DNA of 27,088 nucleotides, taken from NCBI GenBank assembly GCA_016880595.1, contig JAEHDC010000056.1:1-27088 (forward strand), read 5' to 3'. The notes under the pieces were generated by a model. That model did no database searches and was not told the origin of the DNA. It saw nothing but the letters and a program-made list of their open reading frames with translations. The position numbers were made by a program, and so were the translations under genes. Source of the stretch: Candidatus Saccharimonadota bacterium. Lineage in GTDB: Bacteria > Patescibacteriota > Saccharimonadia > Saccharimonadales > EFPC-124. Positions 13,925 through 20,742 of this stretch are shown here, one piece after another (position 1 is the stretch's first letter; every line of letters starts with the position of its first letter).

Positions 13925-15160
13925 ATGTACTATTTTAAGAATTCTGAAATAGCAGAAACGTATCACGTATCTGTTAAAACGGTATCAAATTGGATTAACG
14001 CTGCCAAAAATGGTAAATTAAATATTTCACTTTATGATGTAGAAAATAAATCATATGTTGCAAATACGGCTAGGAACATGGCGATTCTTAAAAACTTGGC
14101 GCAGGAACGGCGCAAGTATCGCAATACGCGTTCGTATAAAGAAATAACGCCGACGCCAGAATTTTATGAGTTGTTTTCTAGGCGGCAGGTTGTGGCTATT
14201 ATAAATAGCTTAGAACTACATCGAGAGTTGCCGCGGCAATTTACATATATGGGCGACGGCGCTGAGGCGTGGAACAAGTATTCTATTAAACTAGCTAATA
14301 GCAGCCAGAGGGACAATAGCCTATTGAATACTATAGAATTGCTTCGCGAAAATCATACTGCTATCAGTACTATTCTCCAGGATTACGACAAGATTGATGT
14401 AGTAGATTTAGGAGTTGGTAATGCAATTCCGGTTAAAGATTTGCTTGATAGACTTTTGCGGCAAGATTCGCTTGGCCGCTACGTTGCAGTTGACGTTTCA
14501 TCTAGTATGATTGAAATTGCCAAAAGAAATATTGCTAAATGGTTTGGCGGTAAGATTGACTTTGTTAGTGAAGTTAAAGACATAACCTATGACAGAATGG
14601 ACGAAATTTTAGCGACCAATATTTACAGGTCGCCAAGTGATTGCAAAATCGCTAACCTCATTTTATTGCTTGGCGGTACAATAAACAATTCTATGTCCAC
14701 CGAAAATACTTTGCGCATGATACGTTCTGGTATGAGCGCTAATGATATTTTTGTTACAGCTTTTAAACTTGATACGCCAAATTCGCGCCGTTATTTTGAC
14801 TACAACGTTGGGCCTGAGATCCGCAAATTGTCGTCCATGTATGATAATATTTTTAATCTTATGAACCTATTTAAAGTAGATTTTGCGCTTGAGGCAGATT
14901 ATGACCCCATAAAAAGAATGCGCTACGAGCGGATTAGGCTTAATGAAGACTTGTCAATAAAGTTTATATGCGATAAGCGCGAACATATTGTTAACTTTAA
15001 CAAAAACGATACGATTTTGTTGCTGCGCATTTGGCATAAATCTTCAATAGAACTTCTTAACGAATTTGATAGGTGCGGCCTTGAAATTCTTCATGCTGCA
15101 ATTACAAATGACGGCGAATATCTCCTTCAGGTTCATCGTGTCAAGCAAGAAAAGTTTTAG
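13925..15160 (+). CDS. HTH domain fused to EgtD-like SAM methyltransferase
   Basis: A 411-residue protein. Residues 1-30 (MYYFKNSEIAETYHVSVKTV) look like a MerR/resolvase-type helix-turn-helix with a SNWINAAKNG recognition helix. A linker, charged and helical, runs to about 90. Residues 95-405 resemble the histidine-betaine methyltransferase fold (Methyltransf_33, EgtD family): SAM motif I VVDLGVGNAIPVKDLL (159-174), motif II YVAVDVSSSMIEIAK (186-200), then LILLLGGTINNSM (245-257), which matches EgtD's FLGSxxGNF segment, and a late substrate-domain-like stretch. EgtD trimethylates histidine on the way to ergothioneine. No egtB partner is present, so the true substrate is unknown; the fused HTH suggests DNA binding or regulation. 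Confidence 0.75.
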   Translation: MYYFKNSEIAETYHVSVKTVSNWINAAKNGKLNISLYDVENKSYVANTARNMAILKNLAQERRKYRNTRSYKEITPTPEFYELFSRRQVVAIINSLELHRELPRQFTYMGDGAEAWNKYSIKLANSSQRDNSLLNTIELLRENHTAISTILQDYDKIDVVDLGVGNAIPVKDLLDRLLRQDSLGRYVAVDVSSSMIEIAKRNIAKWFGGKIDFVSEVKDITYDRMDEILATNIYRSPSDCKIANLILLLGGTINNSMSTENTLRMIRSGMSANDIFVTAFKLDTPNSRRYFDYNVGPEIRKLSSMYDNIFNLMNLFKVDFALEADYDPIKRMRYERIRLNEDLSIKFICDKREHIVNFNKNDTILLLRIWHKSSIELLNEFDRCGLEILHAAITNDGEYLLQVHRVKQEKF

Positions 15161-15234
15161 CCGACAGCTGGAACTTTTTGCCTAAATAGTGTTAAATAAG
15201 AGGGTTCTTGTTCTTTTTCTTGCGAGGTGGCGGT

Positions 15235-15633
15235 ATGTCTGGTATGGCTCGAGGCTTGATAAAAACTATTCTCAGAATACTTTTTGCTCTTTTTTGCGCC
15301 GAAATTGTTCTGGAATCCCTGCTGACGGCTACAAAAAGTAGCGACTATAACAACGCCTTTGGTATGGCTATCCATTTCTTGGTTGCAAGTTATTTTATGG
15401 CAATGCTAGAAATAGATATGCTATGGCTATATAATTACAGGCTTTTGTCTGGCGGAGCTACAGAGGTTTTGTTTGCGATTGCTTTTTTATTTATTATCAC
15501 GGCCTTGGCGCTGGTGGTCTTTATTGGCCCGCTGGTTGTAATTTTTAAAAACTTGTTGTCTGCTTACGTTGGTTTTGGCATTTTGTCATTTGCTATGGCA
15601 GCGATGTTGGCATTTTTCTGTCATCGCAATTAG
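15235..15633 (+). CDS. Four-helix membrane protein of unknown function
   Basis: A 132-residue protein with four hydrophobic segments, near residues 8-28, 41-60, 77-100 and 105-126, and few charged residues outside the N-terminus. The ATG at 15235 is chosen over the earlier TTG/ATG possibilities because GAGGTGG lies 4 nt upstream. TGTTAAAT at about 15190 may serve as its -10. No family motif is recognised. It converges with the next gene, with a strong perfect hairpin between them. Confidence 0.65.
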   Translation: MSGMARGLIKTILRILFALFCAEIVLESLLTATKSSDYNNAFGMAIHFLVASYFMAMLEIDMLWLYNYRLLSGGATEVLFAIAFLFIITALALVVFIGPLVVIFKNLLSAYVGFGILSFAMAAMLAFFCHRN

Positions 15634-15644
15634 GAGGAACGAAC

Positions 15645-15678
15645 TACTGGCCTTGAGCGCTGTGTTTCAAGGCCAGTA
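15645..15678. terminator. Perfect 12-bp hairpin between convergent genes
   Basis: TACTGGCCTTGA and TCAAGGCCAGTA pair perfectly around a 10-nt loop. It sits 11 bp after the stop of the 132-aa gene and 5 bp before the stop of the 215-aa minus gene, so it probably ends transcription in both directions. The T-tract is weak. Confidence 0.7.
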
Positions 15679-15682
15679 ATAC

Positions 15683-16330
15683 TTACCCCAAAGCTTCTAT
15701 AATTTCGTATTTTCCACCAAAAACTCTTGGACGAAGTAAGAAAAGCCTAAAAAGAATTGTGTGAATATGTAGCATTGTAAAAATTGCCAATGCTACCAAA
15801 ATGATCATGCCGTAGCTTTGTAGGCTGGTTTGACTAGCCGCAACAGACTGAAGATAGCTGGTGCAAGCGCTTATTGCCGAAATACTTATAAAAGTGTAAA
15901 AAATCCATATAATTAATACCGCGGTGTGCAAAATTAGCCGACCGCCAATTACCTTGCCGAGTGCTAGTTCTGGAGAGTTGCCGCTTAGTTGGGCTTCGTC
16001 TAAGGTTTCGGAAATAGTTTGGCTAAAATATGACATTTGTTGCAGGGCAACGAAAATAATGAGCGTTATAAGAGCCGCTACCAAAAGCATGACCGCATAG
16101 TAAACCCAGCTTTGTGCAAGAAGGCTAGCTGTCGCTTGGTTGACCTGAGTGGATAGATTATTGAAAGCAGTACTAATTCCTGTTGATCCTAACAGATAAG
16201 ATGATAGCCAGCTATTGTAGGTTATGGCTTCCCATATGGCGATAATTGTAATAAAAATAGTGCATATTCCGCACATAAATCCACTAAACATAGAAGGCTT
16301 GAACAAAAGCCAAATGAGGCGACGTTGCAT
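15683..16330 (-). CDS. Multi-pass membrane protein of unknown function
   Basis: A 215-residue protein with about four hydrophobic segments: near residues 17-37, 75-97, 128-150 and 170-195. A long polar loop (SSYLLGSTGISTAFNNLSTQ and onwards) lies between the first two. The ATG at 16330 is preferred to a TTG 15 nt upstream, because a TATTAT box lies just before it. It ends in a basic tail (LFLLRPRVFGGKYEIIEALG). No family is recognised. It is divergent from the surface-protein operon, and the 103 bp between them hold the promoters of both. Confidence 0.65.
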   Translation of the reverse strand: MQRRLIWLLFKPSMFSGFMCGICTIFITIIAIWEAITYNSWLSSYLLGSTGISTAFNNLSTQVNQATASLLAQSWVYYAVMLLVAALITLIIFVALQQMSYFSQTISETLDEAQLSGNSPELALGKVIGGRLILHTAVLIIWIFYTFISISAISACTSYLQSVAASQTSLQSYGMIILVALAIFTMLHIHTILFRLFLLRPRVFGGKYEIIEALG

Positions 16331-16433
16331 ATTTATATAATACAAGCGTAAGCGTTTTTTAGCAAAACATTGACTTTTTTATCAGAATCCGGCATCCTAA
16401 ACATAAGGATTATTAAATTTAAAGTAGGGAAGT

Positions 16434-18074
16434 ATGAAAGAAATATTTAGCAAAAAGAGCGGACTTTTGGTTGCTGCTGCGTTAGCAGTGGTAGCATGTT
16501 TTGCGCCTGCCACACCTGTGGCAGCAGTGGCTGGTTGTGCGGTACCAACAACTAATTATGGAATTGCAACTGGTACATTAACAATCCCAACTGCTGGCAC
16601 GTATTATATATGGAGCCGCATTATGCCTGCGGACAGCACAAACAATTCTTACATGCTTGAGGTGGATGGCTCAAGTTGCTACACTGTTGGCGGCTCTTCA
16701 TCCATTGCAGCTAATAGTTGGACTTGGGTGAACTACCAAAATGGCAGCTCATCATCTAAAATTTCACAAACTCTTACTGCCGGGTCGCACAGCATTAGGT
16801 TTATTGGCACCACGCCGAGCCTAAAGATTGACAGAGTCATGGCCGTTACAGATTCGTCCTGCACTCCAACATCTACGGGTGACAACTGCGCGGTAGCTAC
16901 AGATAGTGCAGCTCCATCGGTGACAATCAATTCACCAAGCCTCGGAGCGACTGTGTCTGGAACTGTGACCGTAAACGCTACTGTAACAGATGATGTTGGC
17001 GTTTCTAAAGTTGAGTTCTATGTTGATAATACTCTACAATCAACTAACACAGCTACGCCATACAGCTTTAGCTGGAACACAACAGCTTTGGCAGATGGCG
17101 ACCACTCAATCGCAATTAAAGCCTACGATGCGACTGGGAATATTGGCATGATATCGCAAAGCGTAAGTGTTAAGAACACTGACTCCGAAGTTCCTACTAC
17201 TCCAACTAGCGTAACCGCAACAGCAGATTCTTCGACGCAAGTAACGCTAAACTGGACAGCAAGCACAGACAATACTGGCGTAACAAACTACTCGATCCTT
17301 CGTGATGGTGCTGCAATAGGCAGTAGCACAACAAATTCTTACGTAGACAGTACAGTAGTTAGTGGCACAACTTACAACTATCAAGTTGTTGCTTACGACG
17401 CTTCAAGCAATAAATCTAGCTCATCTACAGCTGTAAGCGTAAGCACTCCAACGGTAACTACTGCTGATACTGAGGCTCCAACTACTCCTGTAAATGTGAG
17501 CGCAACAGCAGCTAGTACGTCGCAAATTAATGTTTCATGGTCTGCTTCAACAGACAATAGCGGTGTGGCAAAATACAACGTTTATCGCTCAACTGGTTCA
17601 GGGCAAGCTACTAAGGTTGCATCTGTTAGTACGCTAACTTATGGCGACACAGGATTGTCGGCTGGCACTAGCTACACTTATTACGTTGTCGCCGAAGATG
17701 TAACAGGAAATACGAGTGCAAACTCTTCAACAACAACAGCTACAACCCAAACCGCAACGAGCACCAGCAGCACGACCGGTTCTGGTGATGTGCGCGGCAA
17801 GGTGACTGGCTCAAATGGCCGGGCCGTATCTGGCACCAAAGTGGTTATTGTCGCAAATGGACGGAAGTATATAACCACGACTAATAACCGCGGAATCTAT
17901 CGCATTTATGGAATTCCAGCCGGTAAATACACTGTTCAGTCTTCTCAGTCATCTCAGTCTTCAGAATCTTCTCAATCTTCAGGTGGCAGCTATCAATATC
18001 AATCTACGGTATCTAGCGTATCGGTAAACAGTAATCAACAAACTGTCAGTAATACTCGGCTGAACCGAAAGTAA
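16434..18074 (+). CDS. Secreted multidomain surface protein (CBM-like, Ig-like, two FN3, CarbReg)
   Basis: A 546-residue exported protein. A signal peptide covers about 1-33 (KKSG, a hydrophobic core LLVAAALAVVACF, then AVAG). Residues 40-150 form a beta domain with YYIWSRIMPADSTNNSYMLE and WTWVNY, as in carbohydrate-binding-like jelly rolls. An Ig-like domain follows (159-247), then two fibronectin type III domains (254-338 and 349-438), then a Ser/Thr linker and a carboxypeptidase-regulatory-like domain (452-545) broken by a low-complexity SQSSQSSESSQSS run. Such surface modules mediate adhesion or polysaccharide contact. No sortase motif or C-terminal anchor is seen. The ATG has GGGAAG just upstream. 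The next gene starts 11 bp later, so it opens a three-gene operon. For an epibiont this may be a host-contact protein; that is inference. Confidence 0.85.
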   Translation: MKEIFSKKSGLLVAAALAVVACFAPATPVAAVAGCAVPTTNYGIATGTLTIPTAGTYYIWSRIMPADSTNNSYMLEVDGSSCYTVGGSSSIAANSWTWVNYQNGSSSSKISQTLTAGSHSIRFIGTTPSLKIDRVMAVTDSSCTPTSTGDNCAVATDSAAPSVTINSPSLGATVSGTVTVNATVTDDVGVSKVEFYVDNTLQSTNTATPYSFSWNTTALADGDHSIAIKAYDATGNIGMISQSVSVKNTDSEVPTTPTSVTATADSSTQVTLNWTASTDNTGVTNYSILRDGAAIGSSTTNSYVDSTVVSGTTYNYQVVAYDASSNKSSSSTAVSVSTPTVTTADTEAPTTPVNVSATAASTSQINVSWSASTDNSGVAKYNVYRSTGSGQATKVASVSTLTYGDTGLSAGTSYTYYVVAEDVTGNTSANSSTTTATTQTATSTSSTTGSGDVRGKVTGSNGRAVSGTKVVIVANGRKYITTTNNRGIYRIYGIPAGKYTVQSSQSSQSSESSQSSGGSYQYQSTVSSVSVNSNQQTVSNTRLNRK

Positions 18075-18085
18075 AAGGAGGGAAT

Positions 18086-18532
18086 ATGCAGCAAGAAAAC
18101 ATGAATCAACAACAAGCAGCTGGGCACGCTACGCAAGCACCAAAGAAGCCTAAACAAAGCTTATGGATCGCAGCTGCAGTAGTTCTAGTGGTTGTTGCGG
18201 TCGTTACCGGAATTGTCTGGGCGGTTAAGATAACAGAAAACAATGAGTCTGAGGAAAGCGCTGCTGTTGCTAATGTAGAAATTCAGTCGCGCGAAGGCTT
18301 CTCTCCTGGAACAATTAGGATCAAAGAAGGTCAGACCGTTGTCTTTACCAATAACGATACAGTCGCGCATAGTATAGCTGCAATTGGCGAAACCCCGGAT
18401 GGGTTTGGTCTGGATGAGCAGCTTAACAACGGGGAATCTTATTCGTACACGTTTGAAACAGCTGGTACCTATACATATAACGATCCAGAGAATCCCCTTA
18501 GTAGTAATGGTGTAATAATAGTGGAGGATTAA
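18086..18532 (+). CDS. Membrane-anchored cupredoxin-like protein without usual copper ligands
   Basis: 148 residues: a polar Gln-rich N-terminus, one membrane helix (about 25-48, LWIAAAVVLVVVAVVTGIVW), an acidic linker, then a plastocyanin/azurin-like beta sandwich of about 90 residues outside the cell. The first ligand position is kept (His95 in NNDTVAHSI). The usual C-terminal ligand loop, Cys-x-x-His-...-Met after TYTYH, is here TYTYNDPENPLSSNG, with Asp133 and Asn136 where Cys and His should be and no Met. It is therefore unlikely to hold type-1 copper; it may be a binding or structural domain. AAGGAGGG lies 5 nt before the ATG. It lies 11 bp after the surface-protein gene and 3 bp before the GH18-like gene. 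Confidence 0.8.
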   Translation: MQQENMNQQQAAGHATQAPKKPKQSLWIAAAVVLVVVAVVTGIVWAVKITENNESEESAAVANVEIQSREGFSPGTIRIKEGQTVVFTNNDTVAHSIAAIGETPDGFGLDEQLNNGESYSYTFETAGTYTYNDPENPLSSNGVIIVED

Positions 18533-18535
18533 GCG

Positions 18536-19696
18536 GTGTCATTTTTTTCAAAACAAGAAACAAGAAAACGAAATATTATTTTCTCTGTAATCTGCGGTTT
18601 AGCAATTGTTGCTGTGGGGTTCACACTGTTTATCTCGCGCGCAAGTGGCTCATATGCTTCAGCTGAAGCTGAGAGCATGACTTTAAGCGGTGGCGCTTCG
18701 CTAATTACGGATTCATCAGCATCTAGTGGTACGGCAATTGCTTTTGGCTCAGCAAGCACGTCTTCTTCTACGACTACCACAAGTAGCAGTTTGTTTCAGC
18801 CCGTTAGCATGGGTCTTGCGCCTTACGCTTACTTGAGCTGGGGCGGCGTAGACATGACTACTTATCAAAACAATGTTGGCAACAAGAATTTCTTTGCGGC
18901 ATTTATTCTAAGCGCTGGCGGTTGTACTCCAGCTTGGGATGGCGATTCCAGCCTTGGGCTTAATAGCACTACGTCAAGCACTATTGCTTCACAAATTAAG
19001 ACAATTCAAAGTAACGGTGGGGATGTAGCCATATCTTTTGGTGGTCAGAGCGGTACAGAGCTAGCCTCTACTTGTACGGACGCAACATCGCTGGCCAATG
19101 CTTATCAAAGTGTTGCTACAAAGTATGGCACAAAGCACCTTAATTTTGATCTAGAAAATAGCGGTAATTACTCATCTAACAGTGTACGCGTTCAAGCCCT
19201 TGCTGCGTTGCAAAAAACTGACCCCAGTATTAAAGTCAGTTTGACTTTGCCTGTGGGCGGGAGCGGCATTCCAAGCGAAGCGTTGGCTATGGTGCAGCAA
19301 ATGCATGACGGTGGCGTTATAATCTCAAGCGTGAATGTTATGACAATGTACTTTGGCGTGTCTTCCAGCGCGGAACTTTCTACCATTAAAAGCGCTTTAG
19401 CAAGTACGGCCACTCAATTGCAAGGTATTTATAGTGATGTTAGTTCGTCTGACATTTGGAAGGGAATGGGAGCTACTGCTATGCTAGGAACCGCCACCAG
19501 TACTGAATCGTTTAGCGTTAGTGACGCTTCTGGTTTGTTGACTTATGCGCAACAAAACGGTTTAGGCACACTTAGTTTTTGGTCAGCAAACAGAGACCTG
19601 CCTTGCTCGGGCGGCTCTGGAACGGATGTATGTAGCGGTGTAACGCAGAGTGCTTATCAATTTGGTAAGACTATGAACATGAGTGCGATTGAATAA
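18536..19696 (+). CDS. Membrane-anchored GH18-like (ChiD-type) protein
   Basis: 386 residues from a GTG start; GGAGG lies about 10 nt upstream. A membrane helix covers 14-33. Residues 40-72 (EAESMTLSGGASLITDSSAS) look like the first strands of a CBM6/35 domain, then a Ser/Thr linker. Residues 90-380 match bacterial ChiD-like chitinases: LAPYAYLSWGGVDMT, FILSAGGCTPAWDGD, GGDVAISFGGQSGTELA, the catalytic-position segment HLNFDLEN (Asp205, Glu207), LTLPVGGSGI and VNVMTMYFG. In typical GH18 the motif is DxxDxDxE and the next is VNIMTMDYG, so the first Asp of the motif is Asn203 and the Asp of MTMDYG is Tyr272. Glu207, the proton donor, remains. Activity against chitin or peptidoglycan-type glycans is possible but uncertain. 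Last gene of the exported operon. Confidence 0.83.
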   Translation: MSFFSKQETRKRNIIFSVICGLAIVAVGFTLFISRASGSYASAEAESMTLSGGASLITDSSASSGTAIAFGSASTSSSTTTTSSSLFQPVSMGLAPYAYLSWGGVDMTTYQNNVGNKNFFAAFILSAGGCTPAWDGDSSLGLNSTTSSTIASQIKTIQSNGGDVAISFGGQSGTELASTCTDATSLANAYQSVATKYGTKHLNFDLENSGNYSSNSVRVQALAALQKTDPSIKVSLTLPVGGSGIPSEALAMVQQMHDGGVIISSVNVMTMYFGVSSSAELSTIKSALASTATQLQGIYSDVSSSDIWKGMGATAMLGTATSTESFSVSDASGLLTYAQQNGLGTLSFWSANRDLPCSGGSGTDVCSGVTQSAYQFGKTMNMSAIE

Positions 19697-19720
19697 ATTG
19701 TAGTCGCATGCAGACAATTA

Positions 19721-19756
19721 AACTAGCCCGGCTTTAATGGCCGGGTTTAGTTTTTT
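19721..19756 (+). terminator. Rho-independent terminator of the surface operon
   Basis: AACTA plus CCCGGC pair with GCCGGG plus TAGTT around TTTAATG, with one small internal mismatch, followed by a run of six T. It starts 25 bp after the GH18-like stop. Confidence 0.85.
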
Positions 19757-19841
19757 GGGGTAAGCGCAAATAAATTTGGCAAAATAAAAATGCCCAGAAG
19801 GGCAAATTGGAGTAGACAAGCAGGTTCAGAATTTTGTTGGT

Positions 19842-19873
19842 TTGCGCCAGGTGCTATGAGGCACCTGGCGCAA
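19842..19873 (-). terminator. Strong 13-bp hairpin after the 209-aa gene
   Basis: TTGCGCCAGGTGC pairs perfectly with GCACCTGGCGCAA around a 6-nt loop. It lies 3 bp beyond the stop of the minus-strand 209-aa gene. The T-run beyond it on the minus strand is weak (ACCAACAAAATT), so it may end or protect that transcript. Confidence 0.7.
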
Positions 19874-19876
19874 GCT

Positions 19877-20506
19877 CTACGACAACAACCAGTCAGTTAT
19901 GATTGAAGTTCCACTCGTCTTGAATGGGAAAAACTCGGAGTCTTCCCATTCGCCGCTCCTATTTGATGCGTCCTCCAGCACGTTGAGAACGTGTTGTTTC
20001 ACGGCACTGAGATCTGTAAGCCGGGGATTGAAGTGAATGCACACCCTGTCGAGCGTGATGTATACTTCGCAGACGCCATCCTGCGCTGCGAGCGCATCGG
20101 CTAGCGGTGACGTTATGGTGTCAAAATCTGTCTGGCGGCCGAAACGGCAGTGAACAAGTTGGCTTCCAAAAAGGGCTGTCAACGTGCTTGGCTCAGCCTT
20201 GGGATTGGGCGTGGGCGCAATTACTGCGGGGGTTTTATCCCCGCGGAGTGGGAAGAGCCCCTCCATTTCCGCAGCTTGAGCCACAGCACTCTGAATTTCA
20301 GCTAGCACTGTGGAATCGTCAGTAATCCCTGTAAGATACTCAACTGTAATGGAGTATCTTTCGATTGTACAGCGATGGATGCCGTCGATTCGCATGATCC
20401 GTTCCCAAAGCGGATCGACCAGCTGGCAGTGTGCTGTGTACGAAATGTTGCCATCTCCACGCGTAATGGCAGTATTGCAGTCGAGAATGAGCTTCTGCAG
20501 AGTCAT
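19877..20506 (-). CDS. Two-domain hypothetical protein, 209 aa
   Basis: A soluble protein with two related halves joined by a Pro-rich linker (VIAPTPNPKAEPS). Half 1 holds VDPLWERIMRIDGIHRCTIE and RYSITVEYLTGI, half 2 holds TSPLADALAAQDGVCEVYIT and RVCIHFNPRLTDL. Each follows the pattern of a helix, xDGVxxVxIxxx, and a beta strand, like small ferredoxin/NifU-like beta-alpha folds; no CxxC is present, so metal binding is not expected. The start is ATG 20506 (MTLQKLI) with AGGAG 6 nt upstream; the longer upstream frame has no ribosome site. It is GC-rich with many C-ending codons, and has its own -35/-10 promoter, a structured leader and a strong hairpin after it, which suggests high expression. 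Function unknown. Confidence 0.72.
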   Translation of the reverse strand: MTLQKLILDCNTAITRGDGNISYTAHCQLVDPLWERIMRIDGIHRCTIERYSITVEYLTGITDDSTVLAEIQSAVAQAAEMEGLFPLRGDKTPAVIAPTPNPKAEPSTLTALFGSQLVHCRFGRQTDFDTITSPLADALAAQDGVCEVYITLDRVCIHFNPRLTDLSAVKQHVLNVLEDASNRSGEWEDSEFFPFKTSGTSIITDWLLS

Positions 20507-20582
20507 ATTGTTCTCCTCTTGCGCTCTCGCGGCTAATATAGCCATCCGCCTATGATAGGCCGAGCTGGGCATTTCTGATAAA

Positions 20583-20640
20583 TGCACCAAACGAGATGCC
20601 AATGCGTTTGTTTTAACGCACTAACAACTCGTTTGGTGCA
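20583..20640. repeat. Nested inverted repeat in the leader of the 209-aa gene
   Basis: Perfect 13-bp arms TGCACCAAACGAG (20583-20595) and CTCGTTTGGTGCA (20628-20640) enclose a 32-nt spacer that holds its own 6-bp hairpin TGCGTT/AACGCA. If transcribed from the promoter at 20686-20714 this forms a two-level RNA structure about 75 nt before the start codon. It could be a regulatory leader or an operator pair. Confidence 0.65.
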
Positions 20641-20685
20641 CACCTGCTTGTCAATGTAATCCTGCGATGCCGTAGGAGTATATAT

Positions 20686-20714
20686 ATGCTATCACATATT
20701 TTTAGACGTGTCAA
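20686..20714 (-). promoter_or_regulatory. -35/-10 promoter for the 209-aa gene
   Basis: On the minus strand TTGACA and TAGCAT are 17 bp apart, followed by a TATATA run. Transcription would start near 20680, upstream of the nested inverted repeat, giving a leader of about 175 nt. Confidence 0.6.
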
Positions 20715-20742
20715 CAATTTTGTGTGATAAATATAAAACCGC

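Noticed and set aside
13770..13952. 60-aa plus-strand frame upstream of the methyltransferase
   Set aside because: It lies in the AT-rich divergent promoter region, has no ribosome site, and overlaps the start of the real gene in another frame.
17935..17990. SQSSQSS-coding repeat as a CRISPR or mobile repeat
   Set aside because: It is an in-frame Ser/Gln low-complexity run within the C-terminal domain of the surface protein.
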